Shown here: in pieces, positions 56,753 through 64,000 of the stretch
Layout: the number at the start of each line of letters is the position of its first letter
How positions within the stretch are numbered: the first letter of the stretch is position 1
The notes under the pieces: model-generated
What the model was told of the DNA's origin: nothing
The model's input: only the letters and a program-made list of their open reading frames with translations
Databases searched by the model: none
Position numbers and translations under genes: made by a program
Assembly: GCF_052119645.1 (NCBI RefSeq)
Contig: NZ_JBGQOM010000007.1
Coordinates: forward strand, 124,001 to 188,000
Reading direction: 5' to 3'
DNA from: Paraglaciecola sp030730205
GTDB lineage: Bacteria > Pseudomonadota > Gammaproteobacteria > Enterobacterales > Alteromonadaceae
DNA: 64,000 bases

Positions 56753-57359
56753 ACTGAAGCTCCTGCGTAAATAGAGAGATTAAAGGCTTAATTTGAAGTG
56801 GCGTAAATATGTACAATGAGCAATAGGTCTAGTTACTAATACCTTATACAGCACAGATATTGCCAGCTTACTACCACCTCATCTGCAAGCCGCGATGGCT
56901 TTAGCACATACCGCACCAGTATGGTGATAGCCTTACAAAGTAGGTGCTAACTAATAAAATGGTCATTAAACGATGCGAGTAACAGGGTTTTTAGTTGTCG
57001 ATAGCAGACGCTGACTCGGCAGAAATGTGCTGTTGCAGCCAAGCTAATTAGTAAACACCTGACGTTGCTGGTGTGCAAGGGAGGGCTTACCTTGTGCTTG
57101 GTGTCACTAATAAGGCACTGTTTGTTTTAGGCTAACACGCTAAGAATAAAATAGCGGGGTAATCTGCGTTTGTGACTTTTTAGTTTGCTTGGGTATTAAA
57201 TTTTATTACTTATGTTAGCGTAGATAATTGAGTGAATATTTTAAGCGTGGCAGGATATGATTCTCTTAATGGCATTATTGCTCAGACTTGTTGCAAGCTA
57301 ACGACAGTTTACATTGGCTTGATGGTTGATAGTCTTAGCAGTAGTACGCACACTTCACA
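56753..57359. other. 607-base divergent control region
   Basis: No gene supported. It separates the two envelope operons and carries a candidate sigma-54 promoter for the leftward one with an upstream dyad. No comparable promoter was seen for the rightward genes. Confidence 0.5.
56851..56926 (-). promoter_or_regulatory. Candidate sigma-54 promoter plus upstream dyad
   Basis: On the minus strand, TGGCA-N7-TGCT has GG and GC exactly 10 bases apart (plus-strand CC 56863-56864 and GC 56851-56852), as in -24/-12 promoters. About 80 bases upstream of the implied start, GCACCA-N3-TGGTG (56913-56926) matches most of an NtrC dyad. Both could be chance. Confidence 0.35.
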
Positions 57360-60098
57360 ATGCACCAGATAGGACGCAAAACGCCAGTGACTATGTTTCA
57401 TGCCTACCCTACGTATATCAAGATACTGCTTAGTTGTTTGCTCACAAACAGTATTTTAGGTTGTGGTGGTGATAAGGTGCTGCCAAATGATCAAGCGCCT
57501 GATCCGGTTGTGGTCGACGTGCCATTAGCCTTTATTAAGCGCAGTTTACCCTTAGATGCAAATGGCGAGATAGTCAGTCAAGACTTGCGCCGCTTAAATG
57601 ATTTTGTGCCAGGAGCGGCGCTATATATTAAAGCACGTGCTTCGGCCACCGCGGTCGAGCGCAATATCACTGACCGTGCTTTTTTTAGTGCACAAGAAAT
57701 CGCAGACGCTACGCCCGACAATCCCTTAGCCGCCTACGATGTTAAAGATCTAGAAGTGTCTTATGATGGCCAAACCTTACTATTTGCCATGCGTGCCCCA
57801 GAAATTGAAGGGGCAGATGAGGACGAGCAAGCTACTTGGAATCTATGGCAGTATCATCTAGAGAGCGACATCTTAGAACGCGTCATCAGTAATGATGCCT
57901 TAGCTGAAGAGGGGCAAGATACCGCGCCAGTTTATTTAGCAGATGGAAGAATTGTATTTAGTTCTACTCGTCAACAAGCTAACCAAGCCATTTTACTCGA
58001 TGAAAACAAACCCCAATACCAAGCCTTGGATGAGCGGCGTAATCAAACCGCGTCGGTATTGCATGTTATCAATCCCGATGGCAGCGATATAAAACAAATT
58101 TCTTTTAATCAAAGCCATGATCTCGACCCCACGGTACTAAGTTCAGGCAAAATTTTGTTTAGTCGTTGGGACAATGCCGGTAACAACAACAGTGTTAATA
58201 TTTATCAGATGAATGCTGATGGCAGCGAGTTAGAGTTAATGTACGGCAGGCACAGCCACGTAAGTGAGCGCTCTACCCAAGCTTTGCAATACAGTCAACT
58301 ACGTGAATTACCCGGTGGCAATATACTGAGTGCACTTCGACCCGTGGTAAATGAGCATTGGGGCGGCGATTTTGTCGAAATTAATATTCAGCAATTTATC
58401 GATCGTCAAACACCGCTTACCGGGCAAAGTGGCAATGGTTCGGCTGAACAAGTCGTTTTGTTTGACAATATCGTGATTGATGGTGCGCTGTCAGCGGGAG
58501 GGCGTTTTTCAGCAGTTTACCCCTTATGGGATGGCAGTGAACGCATCTTGTTTAGTTGGAGCCAATGCCGAGTCTACGATCCTGAAGCTTCGGTCGATGA
58601 AGGCGAGCCTCGTCCTATTTTACCTTGTACGCCCGCCTTACTGGCCACGCCTGACATTCAAGCCGCACCCCTGTTATATGGCCTGTGGATGTACGACCCC
58701 ATCGACAATACTCAATTGGTTGTAGCTGTGCCACAAGAGCAACAAATGTACAGCGAAGTACTTGCCATGCAAGCGCGCGCTTTTCCGGGCAATGCTCAGC
58801 AAAGTGCTGACTTTGACGCAGCGCTGGCCGTGGCTGACTTAGCGCAGGTCCATATTCGAAGCGTATATGACTTTGCTGGGGTAGATAACTCGCCACAAGG
58901 TTTGGCTGTCTTGGCCGATCCTACGCAAACCACTGTGGCTCAGCGCCCCGCGCGATTTTTACGGGTTGTGAAAGCGGTATCGCAGCCCGATGACAGTACT
59001 CGTGATATCAGTAACTCAGCCTTTGGCCGCAGCACGGGCCAATTGATGCGTGAAATTATTGGTTACGTCCCTGTCGAGCCTGATGGCTCAGTACTGATGA
59101 CCTTACCAGCTAATGTGCCTGTGGCCTTTAGTATTCTGGATGGTGATGGTAAACGCGTGAGTGAGCGTCATCAAAATTGGTTGCAGTTTGCCCCAGGTGA
59201 AGTGCGCAGCTGTAATGGTTGTCATACCCAAGCTAGCACCTCAGCTCATGGCCGTTTTGACGCAGAGGCCAGCAGCATTAATCAAGGGGCAGCCAGCACC
59301 GGCCTGCCATTCCCCAATACCAATCCAGCCTTGTTCGCTGAACTAGGCGAAACCATGGCACAAACGGCGGGGCGCATTAATGGTCTTAGTTACCCCAATG
59401 CTGATATTGAGTTTAGCGATATTTGGAATGACCCAGCCACTCAAGCACCTGCAGCGGGGTTCACTATGGCCTACGGCGATTTAACCACGCCACTGCCTAT
59501 TACCCCGAGCTGTGCCACCAATTGGACAGCCTTGTGCCGCATTCAAATTAATTACCCAGAGCACATTCAGCCCCTGTTTGACGCCGAGCGTCCTGTGTTA
59601 GCCGAAGATGGGGTAAGCGAATTAGACAATCATCGTTGCACGAGCTGTCATGCTCCGGTCGATGCCGCCGAACTGGCACAGGTGCCAGCGGCACAACTGG
59701 ATTTGAGCAGTAGTACCTCAACGGAGAATCCCGACCAATTCACCAGTTATCGTGAACTGATGTTCACTGACAATGAGCAAGAGATCATTGAAGGCTTATT
59801 GCTTGAGCGATTGGTTGAGGTAAGCGACGCCAACGGTGATACCGTGTTTGAGCGTGATGAAGACGGTGAGCTAATTTTAGATGAAGTAGGCCAGCCCATA
59901 GCCCTATTAACCACTGTGGCGGTAAGTAACACGATGTCAGTCAATGGCGCTCACGCCAGTGCGGATTTTTTCTTGCCCTTTAATGCCAGCGGAAGTCATT
60001 ATACTTGGCTCAGTCCGGTAGAATTAAAGCTTATTGCAGAATGGTTAGATATAGGTGGACAATATTACAACAATCCCTTTGCGGCACCGGTAAATTAA
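57360..60098 (+). CDS. PD40/hydrazine-synthase-alpha-like lipoprotein with two CxxCH motifs
   Basis: A 912-residue lipoprotein (lipobox ILGC with lipidated Cys; the ATG at 57360 or 57393). A WD40-like PD40 beta-propeller region (about 120-480, with LDPTVLSSGKILFSRW) is followed by a domain like the middle domain of hydrazine synthase alpha subunits and two CxxCH motifs: CNGCH (618-622) and CTSCH (760-764). It is predicted to be exported to the outer membrane as a di-heme protein. First gene of the rightward operon; the next start codon overlaps its stop. Hydrazine synthesis itself is not implied. Confidence 0.75.
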   Translation: MHQIGRKTPVTMFHAYPTYIKILLSCLLTNSILGCGGDKVLPNDQAPDPVVVDVPLAFIKRSLPLDANGEIVSQDLRRLNDFVPGAALYIKARASATAVERNITDRAFFSAQEIADATPDNPLAAYDVKDLEVSYDGQTLLFAMRAPEIEGADEDEQATWNLWQYHLESDILERVISNDALAEEGQDTAPVYLADGRIVFSSTRQQANQAILLDENKPQYQALDERRNQTASVLHVINPDGSDIKQISFNQSHDLDPTVLSSGKILFSRWDNAGNNNSVNIYQMNADGSELELMYGRHSHVSERSTQALQYSQLRELPGGNILSALRPVVNEHWGGDFVEINIQQFIDRQTPLTGQSGNGSAEQVVLFDNIVIDGALSAGGRFSAVYPLWDGSERILFSWSQCRVYDPEASVDEGEPRPILPCTPALLATPDIQAAPLLYGLWMYDPIDNTQLVVAVPQEQQMYSEVLAMQARAFPGNAQQSADFDAALAVADLAQVHIRSVYDFAGVDNSPQGLAVLADPTQTTVAQRPARFLRVVKAVSQPDDSTRDISNSAFGRSTGQLMREIIGYVPVEPDGSVLMTLPANVPVAFSILDGDGKRVSERHQNWLQFAPGEVRSCNGCHTQASTSAHGRFDAEASSINQGAASTGLPFPNTNPALFAELGETMAQTAGRINGLSYPNADIEFSDIWNDPATQAPAAGFTMAYGDLTTPLPITPSCATNWTALCRIQINYPEHIQPLFDAERPVLAEDGVSELDNHRCTSCHAPVDAAELAQVPAAQLDLSSSTSTENPDQFTSYRELMFTDNEQEIIEGLLLERLVEVSDANGDTVFERDEDGELILDEVGQPIALLTTVAVSNTMSVNGAHASADFFLPFNASGSHYTWLSPVELKLIAEWLDIGGQYYNNPFAAPVN

Positions 60099-60880
60099 TG
60101 AATAAACAGTCACAAGGATATGCAGTGATCAAGTGTAAAAGCGCGGGCTTGTGGGGCATATGCTTGCTGCTGCTTTGTTGGTCGTTTAATGGCCATGCAG
60201 AAGCGCCGATTCAAGTACAAGTAAGAACCGCTTATGTTGATATGCGTTCTGGCCCCGCCGGCGGTTATCCGGTGATTGCAGTAGCTAAGCAAGGGCAGTG
60301 GCTTACAGTCCTCAAGCAGCGCACAGCGTGGTTTAAAGTAGAAAATGAAAAAGGCCAACAAGGCTGGATCAGTCAAGACGACTTACACCTCACCCTAGAC
60401 AGCAATTTAGCACCGGTAAAACTGTCTGATGGCTCATTTGAAGACTTTAGCCAACGCCAATTTGAAGTGGGGGCGATGGCGGGCTCCTTCGATGGCGTAC
60501 CTAGTATTAGCGTTATCGGTAATTGGCTGGCCACCGAAAATATCGCCTTAGGCATTAATATTACGCAAGCCGTGGGCACTTACTCTGAAAATCAATTGGC
60601 GCTGGTGAACATCAGGCATAACGCCTTTCCAGAGTGGCGCTTAGCGCCTTATTTTGTAGTAAGCGCCGGTAAGATTTGGACAAGCCCTAAGGGTAGTTTA
60701 GTGCAAAGTGGCGATGAAAAACGCAGCGCCAATGTGCTCTCGGCTGGATTGGGTTTGCGCTACTATTTAGCACGTAACTTTTTGGTTAAGTTGGAATATA
60801 ACAGTTTATTGGTCAAAACCGACCGAGACACAAACGAGGAATTGGCACAATGGCAATTAGGTTTCGCAGTCTTTTTTTAA
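60098..60880 (+). CDS. SH3b-domain outer-membrane beta-barrel protein
   Basis: 260 residues from the ATG at 60098, which overlaps the previous stop (TAATG). Signal peptide about 1-35, then a bacterial SH3 domain (about 40-100; TAYVDMRSGP...GWISQDDL), and a beta-barrel portion to the terminal FAVFF. SH3b domains bind peptidoglycan or peptides. A longer upstream frame is rejected. Overlaps the next gene by 31 bases. Confidence 0.78.
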   Translation: MNKQSQGYAVIKCKSAGLWGICLLLLCWSFNGHAEAPIQVQVRTAYVDMRSGPAGGYPVIAVAKQGQWLTVLKQRTAWFKVENEKGQQGWISQDDLHLTLDSNLAPVKLSDGSFEDFSQRQFEVGAMAGSFDGVPSISVIGNWLATENIALGINITQAVGTYSENQLALVNIRHNAFPEWRLAPYFVVSAGKIWTSPKGSLVQSGDEKRSANVLSAGLGLRYYLARNFLVKLEYNSLLVKTDRDTNEELAQWQLGFAVFF

Positions 60881-61476
60881 TCTCGCTAGTGGTGCTGTGT
60901 GCATGCCCCGCCTTAGCCCAAGAATCCAGTGTTATCGAGCCACAGCCCGAGCGCCGAGAAATAAATGAAGCCAATATTGATACAGAAAATTTCGAATTTG
61001 GCTTAGTGGCAGGCGTGATCAGCATTGAAGATTTTTCGACAAGTGCCATCGTCGGCGCCCGTTTAGCGTTTCATATTAACGAAGATTTTTTTGTGGAAGC
61101 CGCTTACGAGCAAGCGACCGCAGGGCAAACCAGCTTTGAATTACTCAGCGGTGGAGCGCCGCTGTTAACCGAAGATGAGCGCAACTATCGTTATTACAAC
61201 CTGGGTTTGGGTTACAACTTAAACGGCGAAACGTTTGTCACTGACAGCTTGGTCATTAACTCGGCTGCCTATTTTATTATTGGTGCAGGCAGTACCGAAT
61301 TTGGAGGTGACGAGCGTTTTACCGTAAGTTTAGGGGCAGGTTATCGGGTTTTACTCACTGATTACTTTTCGCTACGAGTTGAGCTGAAAGACCACCTGTT
61401 TAACAGCGAATTAATCGGCGATGAAAAGACCACACACAATATTCAGTATGGCCTGGGTGCGACGTTCTTTTTTTAA
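60850..61476 (+). CDS. Outer-membrane beta-barrel domain protein
   Basis: A 208-residue protein with a signal peptide (about 1-23, CPALA) and an eight-strand-like barrel ending GLGATFFF. It is the same kind of barrel as the previous protein, so the pair may be a tandem duplication. The TIGR04565-type barrel family seems likely from memory. Confidence 0.75.
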   Translation: MAIRFRSLFLISLVVLCACPALAQESSVIEPQPERREINEANIDTENFEFGLVAGVISIEDFSTSAIVGARLAFHINEDFFVEAAYEQATAGQTSFELLSGGAPLLTEDERNYRYYNLGLGYNLNGETFVTDSLVINSAAYFIIGAGSTEFGGDERFTVSLGAGYRVLLTDYFSLRVELKDHLFNSELIGDEKTTHNIQYGLGATFFF

Positions 61477-61500
61477 AAACCACAAAGCAGTAGAGACCGA

Positions 61501-62058
61501 ATGATGAGTCAATTTTTTTATGTTATAGCGCACAGTTTATCGCCGAGGGTATCGCTTGGTAGTGTGCGCGCTTTTATGGCCTCAATGTTCTTGAGTGTAT
61601 TAGTGCTTGCTCAACCAAGTGCGTTGGCAGCCGGTAAAACAGAGCTCGCCCCTGATTTTACCCTAGCCAGTAAAAATGACGGCAATATGCGTTTGCAAGA
61701 GCAGCGAGGCAATGTGGTGTTAATTAACTTTTGGGCATCGTGGTGCGGACCTTGTCGTGAAGAGCTGCCCTTGCTCGAAAAACTGCAGCAAGACTATGCA
61801 GACTTAGGATTTACCATTTTGGCCATAAATGTGGATAAAACCCCGGCCAAAGCTGAAGTCTTATTAAGCGACATCGCAGTAACCTTTCCGGTATTGTTTG
61901 ACCCTGATGCCAAGGTCAGTAAATTGTATGATGTCAGCGCCATGCCCACTACGGTCATTGTAGACAGAGATGGCTACCAGCGCTTGTTGCACAAAGGCTA
62001 TAAAAGTGGTGATGTGGCAAAATACGAAATCATTATTAAAACCTTATTAAGAGAATAA
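61501..62058 (+). CDS. TlpA-type periplasmic thioredoxin
   Basis: 185 residues, exported (hydrophobic segment about 24-44, SALAA) with a thioredoxin fold of the AhpC-TSA/TlpA kind and the active site WCGPC (Cys82, Cys85). The cis-Pro segment is AMPTT near 150. It could keep apocytochrome CxxCH cysteines reduced for heme attachment, fitting the neighbouring heme proteins. Operon with the genes on both sides. Confidence 0.88.
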   Translation: MMSQFFYVIAHSLSPRVSLGSVRAFMASMFLSVLVLAQPSALAAGKTELAPDFTLASKNDGNMRLQEQRGNVVLINFWASWCGPCREELPLLEKLQQDYADLGFTILAINVDKTPAKAEVLLSDIAVTFPVLFDPDAKVSKLYDVSAMPTTVIVDRDGYQRLLHKGYKSGDVAKYEIIIKTLLRE

Positions 62059-62065
62059 TCTGCTT

Positions 62066-62311
62066 ATGAAGTCGCGAGTTAAACGTCATTATATCAAGCC
62101 GGCTCTTACCTTGGTTTTTGGGCTGTTGATCAGTGGTTGTGCCTCTATTGAGCCTTGGGTGCAGCCCTATGAGCGAGAAAATTTAGCTGACCCCATCATG
62201 AGCATGAATCGTAACCCCGTTGCCAGTAGTTATACTCATCACGCGTTTCAAGCGCGCGAAGGAGCAAGAGGCGCTGAAGGTGGGGCAGGGGGCGGTTGTG
62301 GTTGCAATTAA
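62066..62311 (+). CDS. DUF4266 lipoprotein with glycine-cysteine tail
   Basis: An 81-residue lipoprotein (lipobox LISGC, Cys25) ending in a glycine-rich tail GGAGGGCGCN, with Cys78 and Cys80. Matches DUF4266 as I remember it. The pair of cysteines next to His58-His59 suggests metal or heme binding, not proven. Immediately before the DUF3570 gene; only 4 bases separate them. Confidence 0.8.
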   Translation: MKSRVKRHYIKPALTLVFGLLISGCASIEPWVQPYERENLADPIMSMNRNPVASSYTHHAFQAREGARGAEGGAGGGCGCN

Positions 62312-62315
62312 CAAT

Positions 62316-63536
62316 ATGCCCTTCATCCCACGAGGCGTATGGGGGCTCGTTCATTTGCTGCCCCCTTATAATTCCAATGCCTTTGGTGAGAGGCAACACA
62401 CCGCCAAAGTACTACCTCTAATTTGCTTGATAGCTCTCATGACATGGTGCGTAACCACGCAAGCAGCGGTATTACCTCAAGAGCGCTCTGACGCCATGTA
62501 TCACTCGTATCAAGGTGGCGGCATGTCTATTGATGGCCCGTCCATTTTACTGCGTAAAAACATTGGTAACAGTGTGTCAGTAACCGCTAACTACTACGTT
62601 GATACCATATCGGGTGCGTCTATTGATGTGTTGGCTACCGCAAGTCAATATCAAGAAGAGCGCACCGAACACAGTGTTGGGCTTGATTATTTGCGCAACA
62701 AAACCCTAATGAATTTCAGTTATACCACCAGTTCTGAAAACGACTTTGAAGCTACATCTATTTCATTTGGATTGTCACAAGATTTTTTTGGTGACTTAAC
62801 AACCTTGAGTATCGGCTATGCTCGTGGTAACGATGAAGTGGGTAAGCGAGGCGATGACAACTTTTTAGAACAAGCTGATCGCCAAAATTATCGCTTGGGC
62901 CTAACCCAAGTGGTGACTAAAAACATGATCGTCGGCTTGAGTTTTGAGAATATTGCCGATGAAGGCTACCTCAATAATCCTTACCGTTCAGTGCGTTTTA
63001 TTGATGAGTCTAGCGCTCGGGGCTATCGCTTTGAAACTGAAGCCTATCCCACTACTCGAACCAGTAATGCCGCCGCACTCAGTGCTAATTATTACTTACC
63101 CTATCGCGCGTCTCTATACGCTGAGGCAAAAGTCTTCTCGGATACGTGGGGCATTGATGCCAATACGTACAAAATAGCTTACATCCATACCTTCACCGAT
63201 GATTGGATCATTGAGTTGCGCAGTCGATTTTATTCGCAAGATAAAGCCGATTTTTACCAAGATTTATACCAGCGCAGTGAAGAATTTAATTTTCGCGCCC
63301 GTGACAAAGAAATGAGTACCTTCAGCAATGTCGCCTTAGGGTTTAGTGTGAGTTATGAGTTTCGTTTTTCAGCCGCCAACTGGTTGAAAAAAAGCAGCAT
63401 TAACCTTGATTTTGATCATGTCAGATTTGCTTACGATGATTTTCGAAATGTGCTGGTGGACGCTCCTGTGGGCGATGAACCCTTATATGAATTTTCAGCC
63501 AATATTACACGTTTGTACGTGTCGATTTTTTACTAG
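62316..63536 (+). CDS. DUF3570 outer-membrane beta-barrel protein
   Basis: 406 residues from the ATG at 62316; an upstream in-frame start inside the DUF4266 gene is rejected. The signal segment ends near residue 51 (TQAA), then the DUF3570 barrel with YHSYQGGGMSIDGPSILLRK and a terminal aromatic (SIFY). DUF3570 genes are often next to DUF4266 genes. A possible outer-membrane conduit for the DUF4266 lipoprotein. Confidence 0.82.
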   Translation: MPFIPRGVWGLVHLLPPYNSNAFGERQHTAKVLPLICLIALMTWCVTTQAAVLPQERSDAMYHSYQGGGMSIDGPSILLRKNIGNSVSVTANYYVDTISGASIDVLATASQYQEERTEHSVGLDYLRNKTLMNFSYTTSSENDFEATSISFGLSQDFFGDLTTLSIGYARGNDEVGKRGDDNFLEQADRQNYRLGLTQVVTKNMIVGLSFENIADEGYLNNPYRSVRFIDESSARGYRFETEAYPTTRTSNAAALSANYYLPYRASLYAEAKVFSDTWGIDANTYKIAYIHTFTDDWIIELRSRFYSQDKADFYQDLYQRSEEFNFRARDKEMSTFSNVALGFSVSYEFRFSAANWLKKSSINLDFDHVRFAYDDFRNVLVDAPVGDEPLYEFSANITRLYVSIFY

Positions 63537-63562
63537 TGACAACCCAATTAGGTGGCAATGTA

Positions 63563-64000
63563 ATGAAACTTTTTTTTCAACGCGCAGCATGTATTCGTAG
63601 TGTCGGCGCTGGTTTGCGTATCTGGGCCATGAGCGTTTTACTCTTAAGTGCTGGGGTGTGGGCACAAGAAAGCAGCAATACGGCTGATGACCAAAGCATT
63701 CAAGAACAACTGCAACAGTTAAAAAAAGAAGTGATCGCGCTAAATCGTGATTTGTTTGTATTGGAGGAAGATTTGTTATTTCCTTCAAGCACTCAGCTTG
63801 TAGTCTACTTATCCATGGATGTAGGGACTTACTTTGACTTAGATTCAGTTGAGGTAAAACTCGATGGACACACCGTCACTCATTATTTGTATACTGAAAA
63901 ACAGCAAGGGGCATTGGTTAAAGGCGGCGTGCAAAAACTGCACGTGGCTAATCTTGCCCAAGGAGAGCACGAAATCAGCGCTTTTTTCATTGGCACCGGC
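63563..64000 (+). CDS. Exported protein, C-terminally cut by window end
   Basis: 146 residues are visible, with no stop before the window end. Signal peptide (about 1-35, VWAQ), a short coiled coil (about 43-66) and a beta-rich domain from about 75 that resembles a PEGA- or carboxypeptidase-regulatory-like domain. No family is recognised. Start at the ATG 63563 with AGGTGG upstream; a preceding ATG at 63558 closes at once. Co-directional with the DUF3570 gene, 26 bases downstream. Confidence 0.65.
   Translation, partial: MKLFFQRAACIRSVGAGLRIWAMSVLLLSAGVWAQESSNTADDQSIQEQLQQLKKEVIALNRDLFVLEEDLLFPSSTQLVVYLSMDVGTYFDLDSVEVKLDGHTVTHYLYTEKQQGALVKGGVQKLHVANLAQGEHEISAFFIGTG

Noticed and set aside
60005..60097. 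Longer N-terminus of the SH3b protein
   Set aside because: The extension overlaps the preceding gene; the ATG at 60098 has the TAATG overlap and starts just before the signal peptide.
62220..62315. Longer N-terminus of the DUF3570 protein
   Set aside because: It lies within the DUF4266 gene in another frame and lacks a signal sequence; the ATG at 62316 is preferred.
1..64000. CRISPR array, prophage or insertion sequence
   Set aside because: No regularly spaced repeats, transposase or integrase genes, or terminal inverted repeats were seen.

Overview
The window looks like chromosomal DNA of a marine gammaproteobacterium of the Alteromonadales (Alteromonadaceae, Glaciecola/Paraglaciecola-like). 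This is inferred from gene content and order: a degQ-zapG-zapE block, mrcA divergent from pilMNOPQ followed by aroK-aroB-damX-dam and then rpe-trpS, an astC-astA-astD cluster with a DUF1338 gene, and a maeA-type malic enzyme. The DNA is moderately AT-rich. I see no tRNA, rRNA, insertion sequence, prophage or CRISPR array.

Layout. 1-3.5 kb: periplasmic protease DegQ (cut by the window start), division-associated ZapG and ZapE, and a YeeN-type YebC-family protein. 3.5-8.7 kb: an exported nucleosidase-like protein, HemJ, a ClC channel, a coiled-coil membrane protein and erpA, which has a convincing IscR-type site in its promoter. 8.7-13.3 kb: arginine succinyltransferase genes plus DUF1338. 13.6-17.2 kb: an HDOD protein, pabA, trpS and rpe. 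17.3-19 kb: a TorF-family porin with a candidate sigma-54/NtrC-like control region, and two small membrane proteins. 19-27.8 kb: dam, damX, aroB, aroK and the type IV pilus assembly operon pilMNOPQ. 27.9-32.4 kb: PBP1A and malic enzyme.

32.5-37.7 kb: a BlaI-type repressor with its operators and an M56 protease fused to a TonB C-terminal domain, followed by the ydbH-ynbE-ydbL envelope operon; ynbE is a 59-residue lipoprotein with a GTG start. 37.8-50.9 kb: a periplasmic binding protein, a chemoreceptor, a putative outer-membrane protein, a full-length bacterial homologue of eukaryotic phosphorylase kinase alpha/beta subunits (1076 aa), a LysE exporter, a Pmp3-like peptide, a two-TM potassium channel, a flavin oxidoreductase, an orphan GAF histidine kinase and an alpha/beta hydrolase.

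51.4-64 kb is the most unusual part. It has two divergent operons of almost entirely exported proteins. Leftward: a one-heme DUF1588-like cytochrome, a LamG lipoprotein with a duplicated CxxCH...HNCW module, and a Tat-type DUF1501-like protein. Rightward: a PD40/hydrazine-synthase-alpha-like lipoprotein with two CxxCH motifs, an SH3b-beta-barrel protein, a second beta-barrel, a TlpA-type thioredoxin, a DUF4266 lipoprotein ending in GGGCGCN, a DUF3570 barrel and a further exported protein cut by the window end. My inference is a cell-envelope redox or trans-envelope assembly with five c-type heme sites. Its substrate and function cannot be read from sequence alone.
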